DNA of 64,000 bases from Neiella holothuriorum (GCF_019457915.1 NZ_JAHZSS010000001.1:62001-126000); one strand, 5' to 3'; numbered from the stretch's first letter, positions 30,224 to 39,737 are shown. Made by a program: numbers and translations. Notes: a model not told the origin generated them from the sequence alone.

Positions 30224-30870
30224 TGACTGCTTTGATTCGAATTTTTTTGCTGAGTGTTTGCTTGTTAGCGAGTCCTTCGTGGGCACAAGAATCGATAAAT
30301 ACGTCTGATCCGGCGGCAATGCTGACGCAAATTGCAGCTAATACATCGCGTAAACTGACAGAGAAATCACCGGAAGATCAGTCCACTGACTTTCTTAAGC
30401 AGATTGTTGAAAATGATTTGTTACCCCATGTCGACTACCGATATGCCACCTTAAAGGTGCTGGGTGTTGAGGTGCGTAACACGACGAAAGAGCAACGCGC
30501 TGATTTTGCTGAAGCATTTAAAGGCTATATGGTTGGCACGTTCACGCTGCTGTTTAAACGCTACGACCCAAGCCGCCATGTCATTAAAGTTGATCCGATT
30601 CGCATTCCAGGGCAAGTACCAGCTCGGTTTGTCGAAGAGGGAAAACCTGATATCAAAGTGATTTTCTATGTGCGCCAAAACTCAAAAACTGGCGAGTGGA
30701 AAGTTTATGATTTGGCGGCCGAAGGGATCAGCCAAGTGAAAACCAAGCATAACGAATTTAAGCCACTGTTGCGCCAGCATGGCATTGAGTTTGTCACCCA
30801 ACAACTGCGAGTCAAAGTAGACGGTGGCTTGGATGATGACGAGTTGTCGGGGTTTGATACTGGTGACTAA
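30223..30870 (+). CDS. mlaC: MlaC, periplasmic phospholipid-binding protein
   Basis: A 215-residue protein with a signal peptide (about residues 1-21, ending SWAQE) and the MlaC fold, including the LPHVDYRY and VRQNSKTGEWKVYDLAAEGIS landmarks. It shuttles phospholipid between MlaD and the outer-membrane MlaA/OmpC complex. No mlaA is in this window. The 3' end overlaps the proposed GTG start of mlaB by 8 bases. Confidence 0.95.
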   Translation: MTALIRIFLLSVCLLASPSWAQESINTSDPAAMLTQIAANTSRKLTEKSPEDQSTDFLKQIVENDLLPHVDYRYATLKVLGVEVRNTTKEQRADFAEAFKGYMVGTFTLLFKRYDPSRHVIKVDPIRIPGQVPARFVEEGKPDIKVIFYVRQNSKTGEWKVYDLAAEGISQVKTKHNEFKPLLRQHGIEFVTQQLRVKVDGGLDDDELSGFDTGD

Positions 30871-31183
30871 ACTGACAAAACAAGGCGAACGCTGGCAACT
30901 CTCTGGTGCTGTTGATCGCTTTACCCTGACCAACATTTGGTCTCAGCTAACGGCATTACCAGCCAACGCTAATATTACTCTGGATTTAACACAGCTAGGA
31001 CGCGTGGATAGCGCAGGACTTGCGGGCTTAGTGCAATTGTACGTACAAGCCGAACAACAGCAAGTGGCGTTAAATTTTGAGAATGTGCCTCGGCAATTAT
31101 GTCGGCTGGCGCAATTGTTTAATGTAGATGTGTTGCTATCGCTGCCCAAGCAGCCAACACACGAAAAGATTGAGAACGATTAA
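30863..31183 (+). CDS. mlaB: MlaB, STAS-domain subunit of the Mla transporter
   Basis: About 106 residues from the GTG at 30863, which overlaps the mlaC stop. An ATG at 30824 lies deeper in mlaC and would add 13 unlike residues (MAWMMTSCRGLIL). The protein is one STAS domain with the conserved LTQLGRVDSAGLAGLVQLY, carrying the D-S pair. MlaB binds MlaF and is needed for assembly and activity of the ATPase. It ends in a TAATG overlap with ibaG. Confidence 0.9.
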   Translation: MTKLTKQGERWQLSGAVDRFTLTNIWSQLTALPANANITLDLTQLGRVDSAGLAGLVQLYVQAEQQQVALNFENVPRQLCRLAQLFNVDVLLSLPKQPTHEKIEND

Positions 31184-31437
31184 TGGACGCTGCTGACGTT
31201 AAAAAAATACTAGAGCAAGCTCTCACATTAGATGAGTGTGTAGTTGAAGCGGAAGGAACACATTTTAAAGTCATTGCAGTTGGTGAGCAGTTCGATGGCA
31301 TGTCGCGTGTCAAAGCTCAACAAACGATTTATCAGCCGTTATCTGACGTGATTGCTGATGGCTCTGTCCATGCAGTAACCATCAAGACCTACACACCCGA
31401 GAAATGGCAGCGCGAGCGCAAGCTCATGATGCTGTAA
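31183..31437 (+). CDS. ibaG: IbaG, BolA-family protein
   Basis: An 84-residue BolA-fold protein with the conserved H-F-K-V pattern and a C-terminal HAVTIKTYTPEKW motif. IbaG (YrbA) partners monothiol glutaredoxins in Fe-S handling and responds to acid in E. coli; in Vibrio it also affects envelope traits. The location between mlaB and murA is the conserved gammaproteobacterial one and separates it from BolA proper. Confidence 0.93.
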   Translation: MDAADVKKILEQALTLDECVVEAEGTHFKVIAVGEQFDGMSRVKAQQTIYQPLSDVIADGSVHAVTIKTYTPEKWQRERKLMML

Positions 31438-32715
<1,278 letters not shown>

Positions 32716-32727
32716 TTGAGGTAAGCC

Positions 32728-33012
32728 TTGAACGAATCGGACCCTATCATCAGCAAAATTAAGCAGATGGAAAGTTTGTCTGAGTTGATGGCTTACTTTG
32801 AAATTGGCTGTGATAGTAGCTTTTTGGCTGATTATGGCGAAGGGCTTAAGAAGCGCTTCTGGGGGAATGTGTTGATTGCTAAACCGACCGATTGGTTTGG
32901 TTATCGTAAAGCGCTGAAGTCTGCCTATTGCTTGATTCAACGTAATCGCCAAAAAAGCCGGGATAGCTCCCGGCGAGCCTGTACAGGATGCACCAGTTGC
33001 GAGCGGCGTTAA
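32728..33012 (+). CDS. Small NifW-like protein of unknown role
   Basis: A 94-residue protein from a TTG at 32728 with GAGG 6 bases upstream; an ATG at 32767 is an alternative. The pattern SLSELMAYFEIGCDSSF...LKKRFW...YRKALKSAYCLI resembles NifW-type proteins, which have a (F/Y)F(G/E)I-x-(Y/C)D block, an RF block and an RAY block. This is recognition by eye and needs a profile search. The C-terminus has a CxxCxxC cluster (ACTGCTSCE). There are no nif genes nearby, so a nitrogenase role is unlikely. It is probably co-transcribed with murA. Confidence 0.5.
   Translation: MNESDPIISKIKQMESLSELMAYFEIGCDSSFLADYGEGLKKRFWGNVLIAKPTDWFGYRKALKSAYCLIQRNRQKSRDSSRRACTGCTSCERR
32951..32974 (-). terminator. 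Terminator-like hairpin reading on the minus strand
   Basis: On the minus strand, a perfect 7-bp stem (GCCGGGA/TCCCGGC) with a 4-base loop is followed at once by six T. This has the shape of an intrinsic terminator. It lies inside the 3' end of the NifW-like gene, and no minus-strand gene is visible upstream of it. Confidence 0.55.
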
Positions 33013-33055
33013 CGGTTCATTATTGACGGTTAAATAATAAAAAATTGCGCAATGG

Positions 33056-33087
33056 AAGCCGACACCGAAAGTGCCGGCTTTTTTGTA
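33056..33087 (+). terminator. Intrinsic terminator after the murA unit
   Basis: An AAGCCGACAC/GTGCCGGCTT stem with one mismatch and a CGAAA loop is followed by a T-run. It ends the murA-NifW-like transcript about 45 bp past the last stop. Confidence 0.8.
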
Positions 33088-33241
33088 GCAGCATGGCCGT
33101 GAATAAATCGATTTGAGTACAACAATGACTCATAAGTTGGACGCGACACACTTTAACGCGGCAATAGGATGTATCCTTATAACGGAAGCTGTATAGTGCC
33201 GGCCTTCTTCGCCGTATCCATCCTCAACTAAGAGTCACGCC

Positions 33242-33514
33242 ATGAAATTGCTGATCCGTAATCTATCTCGCGCCACCACTGAAGCTGAGCTTCAAGCCAT
33301 GTTTGAATCCTTCGGCGCTGTACAGTCGTGCAACTTAGTGAAGGACAAAACCACCAACAAATCAAAAGGGTTTGGTTTTGTTCAGATGGTCAAAAACGGC
33401 GAAGCCAAAGCCGCTATGAAAACACTCAATGGCAAAGATGTTGATGGCTTTAAGATTCGAGTGAAACGTGCCGAAGATAAGCCTACCGAACAACCACTGC
33501 AAGACGCTGAATAA
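33242..33514 (+). CDS. RRM-domain RNA-binding protein
   Basis: A 90-residue protein consisting of one RNA recognition motif. RNP2 is LLIRNL (residues 3-8) and RNP1 is KGFGFVQM (residues 42-49), both with the aromatic residues needed for RNA stacking. A short charged tail follows. Bacterial single-RRM proteins of this size are common in marine gammaproteobacteria, and their targets are mostly unknown. The next gene starts one base after its stop, so the two form a small unit. Confidence 0.9.
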   Translation: MKLLIRNLSRATTEAELQAMFESFGAVQSCNLVKDKTTNKSKGFGFVQMVKNGEAKAAMKTLNGKDVDGFKIRVKRAEDKPTEQPLQDAE

Positions 33515-33515
33515 C

Positions 33516-33836
33516 ATGACGAGCCAGGCTGGTAGTCACGATCCGCTGCATGGCGTGACACTGAAAAAAATCGTCACGCAATTGGTGGAGCATTATGGTT
33601 GGCAAGAATTGGGCGAGCGTATTCGCATCAACTGCTTTACCAAGGATCCCAGCATTAATTCCAGTCTGAAATTTCTGCGTAAAACACCGTGGGCGAGAGA
33701 AAAAGTTGAAGCGCTATTCCTAAGAACCAATTGGAATAAGTCTGCAGCAAAAGCTGGGGCTGCCAAATCTAAGGCGAAGTCCAAGACCCGCAGCATTTGG
33801 CCTGATCCTAACAACTACCCATTCAACAAGAACTAA
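33516..33836 (+). CDS. VF530-family (DUF2132) DNA-binding protein
   Basis: A 106-residue protein from the ATG at 33516. The VF530 core ([24 protein letters not shown], with the later [28 protein letters not shown]) is very well conserved here. A basic Lys/Ala linker ([16 protein letters not shown]) and a short C-terminal tail follow. The founding Vibrio protein has an alpha-helical DNA-binding fold related to SAP-like modules; a cellular role is not known. It is in the same unit as the RRM protein. Confidence 0.88.
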   Translation: MTSQAGSHDPLHGVTLKKIVTQLVEHYGWQELGERIRINCFTKDPSINSSLKFLRKTPWAREKVEALFLRTNWNKSAAKAGAAKSKAKSKTRSIWPDPNNYPFNKN

Positions 33837-33852
33837 GCATTCAACAAATACT

Positions 33853-33890
33853 AACCATCGACTGAGCGCTATCGGGCTAAGTCGATGGTT
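33853..33890. terminator. Hairpin between convergent VF530 and OYE genes
   Basis: An 11-bp perfect inverted repeat (AACCATCGACT/AGTCGATGGTT) encloses a second short AGC/GCT stem. It is centrally placed between the two convergent genes and probably terminates both, although the T-tracts are poor on either side. Confidence 0.5.
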
Positions 33891-33908
33891 TGTCGTCGTT
33901 TCTTTGAT

Positions 33909-36125
33909 TTAATCCGCAGTTGCCGTTGGATAGTCGGTGTAGCCCTCTGCACCGCCGCCATAAAATGTAGCGTGGGCGTCATAATCTACCGGCGTCAGGC
34001 TAAAGCCATGATGGATCCGCTCAACCAAATCTGGGTTGGTAATAAACGGCTGGCCGAAGGCTACTAAATCGGCATAGCCTTGCTCGATGATTTTGCTGGC
34101 AGACGCTTGGGTATATTTACCCGCCACCATGATTGGATTTGGATAAATATCGCGGACCTGCTGACGGTAGCTATCTGGCATCTCAGTGTAATTGGAGATG
34201 TTTTCGGAAAAGTGTAAATAGGCCAAATTCATCGGCGCTAACTTGGCAATTAGCTGCAGGGTCAAATCAGTGATGTGTGGATCAACATCGGCTTGCCCTT
34301 CAGTGACGAAAGGTGATAGACGAATAGCCACCTTATCGCCGCCAATTGCATCGACCACGGCTTGGGTTACTGCGAGGGGAAAACGCAGCCGGTTTTCATT
34401 GCTACCGCCGTATTGATCGGTGCGGTGATTGCTGGTGGTGCGTAAGAATTGATCCAGCAAATAACCATGGGCTCCATGCAGCTCTACACCATCAAAACCA
34501 GCTACAACTGCGTTTTTCGCTGCTTGGGCAAAGTCAGCAATGGTGGCAACGATATCATCTTGGGTCATGGCCCGAGGCATGTCAGTTTCAATCATACCAA
34601 AGCCTCCTTCAGGCAAAGGGCCATAAACTTGGTCTGGGTTTTTCACTGCGGATGGCGCAACCGGTGTTTCACCAGCAATGCTGCTGTGCGAACGGCGACC
34701 CACATGCCACAACTGAATAAAGATCTTACCGCCTTGCTGGTGAACAGCATCGGTTACTTTTTTCCAACCATCGATATGTGCTTGGGTGTAAATGCCCGGT
34801 GTTAGTGAATAGCCGCGAGCAACGGCAGAAATTGGCGCGCCTTCAGATATGATGAGCGCTGCACTGGCGCGCTGACGATAGTATTCCGCCATTAAAGCGT
34901 TCGGCACATCGCCAGGCTGTTCGGTGCGCGAGCGAGTCATTGGCGCCATGGCTATACGGTTTGCCAAGGTGAGAGAGCCGGTGTTGAATTCCTCTAACAA
35001 GTTCTCGGCGGATCTTTGTTGAGCACTCTGCTCTGTGACTATTGGGTAATCTATCAACCCTTTCGCACCGCCACCAAATAGAGTTTCTGGATCGTGCGCG
35101 GCCAATGGTAGCTGGTTCTGCAAACGATAAGGCAAGTCAGGGTTAGCAACAAAGGGGCGACCAAAGCCTATCATGTCGGCCCAGCCCGCATTGAGCGCAT
35201 CTTCTGCTCGTTCTGCGGTGTATTTACCTGCATAAATAAGTACGCCAGAAAACGCTTCACGCAGCTCTTTTTTGAATTGCGCAGACATTTCCGGAGCGTC
35301 ATCCCAATCGGCTTCAGCAATATGTAAATAGGCAATTTTGTGCTGGTTGAGCAACGCCGCTGCTGCGGTATAGGTTTGCTGTGGCTTGGCATCAACAGTG
35401 CCATTTAAGGTCGTTAGTGGTGCCAGACGAACACCAACGCGCTCGGCGCCAATGGCTGCGGTCATAGCGGCAACCACTTCATCAAGAAAACGCAGGCGGT
35501 TTTCCAAATTGCCACCATATTGGTCGGTGCGGGCATTAGATTCGGAGTCAATAAACTGATTGACCAAGTAACCGTTTGCTCCATGCAACTCAATACCATC
35601 AAATCCAGCAGCGATGGCATTGCGGGCCGCTTGCGCGTATTCCTCAATAATGCCGCTAATTTCATTGATGCTTAGCGCTCGTGGCTCAACAACATCGACG
35701 AACCCAGGAGCATCGGTACCGTTGTCGATAAAGACTTTTACACCCTCAGCCTTGATTGACGAGGCCGAAACAGGCTGAGCTCCGCCGATGTTAACTGGAT
35801 GAGTAATCCGGCCGACGTGCCAAAGTTGCGCAAAAATAGTTCCACCTTTGGCATGAACTGCATCGGTCACCAGCTTCCAGCCTGCAATTTGCTCTTCGGA
35901 ATAAATCCCTGGGGTCCAGGCATAGCCTTGTCCCAATGGTGAAATTTGGGTGCCTTCGGCAACAATCAAACCGGCAGAAGCTCGTTGTGCGTAATATTCG
36001 GCCATCAAAGCATTGGCGCTGTTGCCCGTCTGGCTCGCGCGGGAGCGAGTCATTGGCGGCATGACGATACGGTTATTGAGTTGATATTGGCCTAACTTAA
36101 TTGAACTAAACAGAGATGCAGTCAC
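33909..36125 (-). CDS. Tandem Old Yellow Enzyme fusion (two ene-reductase domains)
   Basis: A 738-residue protein from a GTG with GAGG upstream. It contains two complete OYE-type FMN ene-reductase domains, about residues 1-365 and 373-738. A usual OYE is about 360 residues, so this is a full in-frame head-to-tail duplication. Domain 1 has T26, Q100, H181, N184, Y186 and R233. Domain 2 has T397, Q471, H550, H553, Y555 and R602. The substrate-binding pair is thus His/Asn in the first half and His/His in the second. These enzymes reduce activated C=C bonds or nitro groups with NAD(P)H. No stop, frameshift or decay is visible. A LysR gene diverges from it. Confidence 0.92.
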   Translation of the reverse strand: MTASLFSSIKLGQYQLNNRIVMPPMTRSRASQTGNSANALMAEYYAQRASAGLIVAEGTQISPLGQGYAWTPGIYSEEQIAGWKLVTDAVHAKGGTIFAQLWHVGRITHPVNIGGAQPVSASSIKAEGVKVFIDNGTDAPGFVDVVEPRALSINEISGIIEEYAQAARNAIAAGFDGIELHGANGYLVNQFIDSESNARTDQYGGNLENRLRFLDEVVAAMTAAIGAERVGVRLAPLTTLNGTVDAKPQQTYTAAAALLNQHKIAYLHIAEADWDDAPEMSAQFKKELREAFSGVLIYAGKYTAERAEDALNAGWADMIGFGRPFVANPDLPYRLQNQLPLAAHDPETLFGGGAKGLIDYPIVTEQSAQQRSAENLLEEFNTGSLTLANRIAMAPMTRSRTEQPGDVPNALMAEYYRQRASAALIISEGAPISAVARGYSLTPGIYTQAHIDGWKKVTDAVHQQGGKIFIQLWHVGRRSHSSIAGETPVAPSAVKNPDQVYGPLPEGGFGMIETDMPRAMTQDDIVATIADFAQAAKNAVVAGFDGVELHGAHGYLLDQFLRTTSNHRTDQYGGSNENRLRFPLAVTQAVVDAIGGDKVAIRLSPFVTEGQADVDPHITDLTLQLIAKLAPMNLAYLHFSENISNYTEMPDSYRQQVRDIYPNPIMVAGKYTQASASKIIEQGYADLVAFGQPFITNPDLVERIHHGFSLTPVDYDAHATFYGGGAEGYTDYPTATAD

Positions 36126-36196
36126 GGTAATGGCCTCGTTGAACTGGATGACAATGAAATCTGGTAAGCAAGTATAGGTGCCATGTTCTTTGTGAT

Positions 36197-36208
36197 TAAC
36201 TATAGTTA
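36197..36208. promoter_or_regulatory. Palindromic operator candidate between OYE fusion and LysR gene
   Basis: TAACTATAGTTA is a perfect 12-bp palindrome, 72 bp from the OYE start and 35 bp from the LysR start. It contains a T-N11-A arrangement of the LysR type (T36196 to A36208). Location in a 117-bp divergent gap fits an autoregulatory site. Confidence 0.5.
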
Positions 36209-36242
36209 TCGGAAAATATTATTGTTGAATTTGCAAAAATAA

Positions 36243-37124
36243 ATGAAGACACGTTCAGATGATTTATCCTTGCTGCTTAGCGTGATCGATTGCGGCGGAT
36301 TTAGTGCCGCCGCCGAGCAACTTGGGCTGCAAGTTGCCCGGGTATCACGGGCCGTTAGCCGCATCGAACGGCAGCTACAAATGACTTTACTGAATCGCAC
36401 TACGCGTCGTATTGAATTGACAGAAGAGGGGGCCACGTTTGTTGATACTGTGAGGCAGGGGCTATCTACCCTCGCGTTAGCTGAAGAGCAACTGCATTCT
36501 TATGATGAGCAGCCTTCTGGCCGTGTTCGCCTTGATGCGGCTAGCCCGTTTGCGTTGCACCAGTTAGTGCCGCTAATGAGGCCATTTCATCAACTTTATC
36601 CCCACGTTCAAGTGGAGTTGACGGCCAACGAAGGAAATATCGATCTACTCAAAAACCAAGTTGATGTGGCGATCCGCATTGGCCGCTTGGAAGACTCGAA
36701 TTTGCATGCTCGCTTATTGGGGAGGAGCCCGCTAATGCTGGTCGCTTCGCCAGATTACCTTGAGCAACAAGGCGCTCCGTTAGAAGTGACAGAATTGCAG
36801 CAACATCAGTTACTCGGTTTTGTGAACAACCGGCTTCTTAATCGCTGGCCCGTCGAACCGCAGCTAGTTATCAACCCCCATTTATCGGCATCGAGTGGTG
36901 AAGTGGTGCGGCAATTAGCGTTAGCGGACAATGGCATTGCATGCTTGTCACGCTTTATGGTGGCAGATGATGTGGCTAGTGGTCGGCTGAAGGTTGTATT
37001 GGCTGACGCTGTCGTTGCGGGGAACGACCGCGAGATGGTTCATGCGGTGTATTATCGGAGTAGTCAGCTAGCACCAAGAGTGCAGGTGCTGCTGGACTTC
37101 ATGCAACAGCACCTAACACTTTAG
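36243..37124 (+). CDS. LysR-family transcriptional regulator
   Basis: A 293-residue LTTR. An N-terminal winged helix-turn-helix (about residues 8-65, GGFSAAAEQLGLQVARVSRAVSRIERQ) is followed by a LysR substrate-binding domain (about 90-290). The N-terminal style resembles the AaeR/DsdC-like subgroup that often sits beside oxidoreductase genes. It diverges from the OYE fusion and probably controls it in response to an electrophilic substrate; this is inferred from position. Its stop is 12 bp from the convergent TonB/Sel1 gene. Confidence 0.9.
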   Translation: MKTRSDDLSLLLSVIDCGGFSAAAEQLGLQVARVSRAVSRIERQLQMTLLNRTTRRIELTEEGATFVDTVRQGLSTLALAEEQLHSYDEQPSGRVRLDAASPFALHQLVPLMRPFHQLYPHVQVELTANEGNIDLLKNQVDVAIRIGRLEDSNLHARLLGRSPLMLVASPDYLEQQGAPLEVTELQQHQLLGFVNNRLLNRWPVEPQLVINPHLSASSGEVVRQLALADNGIACLSRFMVADDVASGRLKVVLADAVVAGNDREMVHAVYYRSSQLAPRVQVLLDFMQQHLTL

Positions 37125-37136
37125 CGCGTTCACTTT

Positions 37137-38531
37137 TTATTGATAATATTCGCCGGACCAGATTTGTTTGGCGCGATAACTAGCAAGCCGTTGCTGCATG
37201 ATGGGTATTTCCCAATCGTAATCGTCGGCTTGATCAATTGCGTCTTCTTGATAATCAATGGCTTCATCAAAGTCGTTGATTGCTGCATAAGCGGCGGCCT
37301 TGGTTTCAAGTATTCGAACGTCATCAAAATAGTTGTTGGTGGCTCGGTCTAGTTCGTGCAAAGCCCGTTCGCCATCACGCAGTTTTGGATCATCACTGGT
37401 TGCCAGTAACCACGCTAAGTTCATGCTCGAAAGGTAGTGGCCGCCTTGAGATGCCTCGCTCAGTAATTGGATGGCTTCGGCTTTGTTCGCATTGGGCTTA
37501 TTGAGCAGCTGTTTGCCAAGTTCACCTTTTGCTGGCGCGTAACCCGCTATTGCCGATGCCCGAATCCAAGCTAGGCCCGCCTCGATATTTACTTCGCAGC
37601 CTTTGCCGTGAATCATGCTTTTACCGAGTTCATAACGCGCTAACGGGTGACCGCCTTCTGCTGCTTTGTGATTCCATTTATTGGCGTCTTTAAAATTTGA
37701 TAGCTCAAGCCCCATGCCTTTTAGCTGTGTACGCCAAAAGCTGATGGTTTTTGCTAACTCGTATTGCGCAACGATATCGCCGGATTCTGCTTTCTGTACC
37801 GCTTGATCAATGACTTTCTTAACTCTATCTTCGTCGGCCTCAGTACCACCAATTCGATAATCCAGCTTGGTTTGTACATCTTCTAGCTTTAACCCAGGCG
37901 CTGCGCTTGGTTCTTGTTGCCAACGGGTAAGTACTTTGACGGTTGGCTTTATAAACGCATCGTGCGTTGTGCCCAGCACTTGAATGTCACGAGCATAGCC
38001 TTCGGATGAGATGTTGTATTGAAGACGAACTGAGCCGCTCCGACCTTGTCTGATAGCTGATTTTGGATACTTGGGGGAGGCCCGTTTAACCCATTCCGAT
38101 GGTTGGTATTCGCAGTTCGTATCAGCCAAGAAGACCGGCGAGAACTTGTCCGTTACGGCACGCTGACCATATTGGCTCAGTAAACTTTGAGTCACACTGT
38201 CAACATCGTCGAGTACGACGCCCTGCTGTTGTAACTGCGCAGTAACGTTTTCTATTTGCTGACCAATGCCAAGCTCAGGCGCGTTGTGGTGGGCAAGCTG
38301 CATCCAAGCAATAGCTTGGACATAGTCGGTTGAGACGCTTTCGCCGTGAAGGTGCATGACGCCGATTTGATACTGACTATAGGCATCACCGATAGTTGCT
38401 AGGTTTCGATAAGCGACCAACGCCTCGTCAAATCGTTGCTCTTCGTAGAGTTGATCGGCGGTTTTAAAGTCGTTTGCAACTGCAGATAGGCAACATAGGC
38501 CCAATAAGCAGGCGACTAGTTTTGATGTCAT
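37137..38531 (-). CDS. Secreted Sel1-repeat protein with internal TonB C-terminal-like domain
   Basis: A 464-residue protein with a signal peptide (residues 1-19, ending AVA-N). Sel1/TPR-like helical repeats occupy about 20-90. A TonB C-terminal-like domain covers about 148-208 (ASPKYPKSAIRQGRSGSVRLQYNIS, with the YP motif). More Sel1 repeats lie at about 230-440 (for example HPLARYELGKSMIHGKGCEVN). Unlike real TonB it has no N-terminal membrane anchor and no proline-rich linker, so it is probably soluble or peripheral in the periplasm. Function is unknown. It lies downstream of degS on the same strand. Confidence 0.75.
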   Translation of the reverse strand: MTSKLVACLLGLCCLSAVANDFKTADQLYEEQRFDEALVAYRNLATIGDAYSQYQIGVMHLHGESVSTDYVQAIAWMQLAHHNAPELGIGQQIENVTAQLQQQGVVLDDVDSVTQSLLSQYGQRAVTDKFSPVFLADTNCEYQPSEWVKRASPKYPKSAIRQGRSGSVRLQYNISSEGYARDIQVLGTTHDAFIKPTVKVLTRWQQEPSAAPGLKLEDVQTKLDYRIGGTEADEDRVKKVIDQAVQKAESGDIVAQYELAKTISFWRTQLKGMGLELSNFKDANKWNHKAAEGGHPLARYELGKSMIHGKGCEVNIEAGLAWIRASAIAGYAPAKGELGKQLLNKPNANKAEAIQLLSEASQGGHYLSSMNLAWLLATSDDPKLRDGERALHELDRATNNYFDDVRILETKAAAYAAINDFDEAIDYQEDAIDQADDYDWEIPIMQQRLASYRAKQIWSGEYYQ

Positions 38532-38587
38532 AACTGTCCTTGTTACTTCTGTTGGTTCTATTGTTGTTGGCGATAACGCTTCCGGCG

Positions 38588-39688
38588 TTAGCGCTGTAAC
38601 TGCGGTGGTATCGGTGGTTCAGATACAACCACTGGCACCGTGATGAGTTGGCCTTGACGTAAAATGGTTAAATGTACGGTGAAGCCTGGCTCGGTTTCGG
38701 CAATGGAATCCATCGCCATGTTGACCTCACTAATATCTCGGCCGTCAATCTTAAGAATAATATCATTCATCATCAACCCAGCGCTTTGAGCGGGGCCGCT
38801 TGGCTCCATCGCCGTCACGCGCACACCACTGCGATCGCCCAAACGAAGCTGACGGGCCGTAGTTGAACTGATTGATTCGCCGGTAATTCCCAAATAACCA
38901 CGGATCACTCGGCCATGCTTGATGATGCTTTCCATCACTTTACGCGCTAGTGCATATGGCACGGCAAAACTAATACCGTAAATATCTATTTCTTGGCCGG
39001 CTTGAAACGCTGCCGTATTAATTCCCAGCAGAACGCCTTCGCTATTAACCAATGCTCCACCAGAATTACCTCGATTAATGGCGGCATCCGTTTGCAAAAA
39101 GTGCTGATAGTTGGTTGAGGCCATGCCACTGCGGCCGGCAGCACTGATAATCCCTTGGGTGATGGTTTGACCAAGGTTGTAGGGGTTCCCAATAGCTAAC
39201 ACCAACTCACCTACGTCAGGCGTGTAATTGGCAATTTGTGGGATCACCGGCAGATTGTCATCTTCAATATGCAGCACCGCTAAGTCGGTAAAAATATCTT
39301 GGCCGATTAGTTTGGCGCTGTAGATGCGGCCATCTTGCAGGGCAACTAGTATTTGGTCTGCGTTTTGGACAACGTGAGAGTTAGTGAGGATGTGGCCTTT
39401 TTCGGTCATCAGTACACCAGAGCCCAACCCTTTGGTGCGTAATTCTGCTTTATTACTCCATAAGCTGCCCGAGCGTTCTAAGTTGCGCGAATAGACATTC
39501 ACAACCGCCGGAGATGCTTTTCGTACGGCAGTGGCAAGCGAGTAGGGAGTTTGACTACCGTTGGTTGTTGGTAACCAGGCATCAACTAGGGTATTGGCGC
39601 CACGTAAGCCGGGAAACAAAACCAGCAATAAGGCTGCTAACAGCAGACCGCCAAGGGAAGCTTTCAACAAATATTGTAGGGCGCGCAC
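38588..39688 (-). CDS. degS: DegS, site-1 protease of the sigma-E stress response
   Basis: A 366-residue protein. An N-terminal membrane anchor (about residues 10-28) precedes a trypsin-like domain with triad H105, D135 and S209 (GNSGG), and one PDZ domain (about 265-350). One PDZ plus a membrane anchor defines DegS. It senses misfolded outer-membrane porins and cuts the anti-sigma factor RseA. The start is a GTG at 39688. It lies downstream of degQ, beyond a terminator, as in other gammaproteobacteria. Confidence 0.95.
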   Translation of the reverse strand: MRALQYLLKASLGGLLLAALLLVLFPGLRGANTLVDAWLPTTNGSQTPYSLATAVRKASPAVVNVYSRNLERSGSLWSNKAELRTKGLGSGVLMTEKGHILTNSHVVQNADQILVALQDGRIYSAKLIGQDIFTDLAVLHIEDDNLPVIPQIANYTPDVGELVLAIGNPYNLGQTITQGIISAAGRSGMASTNYQHFLQTDAAINRGNSGGALVNSEGVLLGINTAAFQAGQEIDIYGISFAVPYALARKVMESIIKHGRVIRGYLGITGESISSTTARQLRLGDRSGVRVTAMEPSGPAQSAGLMMNDIILKIDGRDISEVNMAMDSIAETEPGFTVHLTILRQGQLITVPVVVSEPPIPPQLQR

Positions 39689-39737
39689 AGTAATCCAAAC
39701 AGTTCCTTAACATCCGTGATGGCAGGATAACAGCTTC

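Noticed and set aside
38574-38595. AACGC/GCGTT hairpin at the degS stop as a terminator
   Set aside because: The stem is only 5 bp and there is no T-run on either strand.
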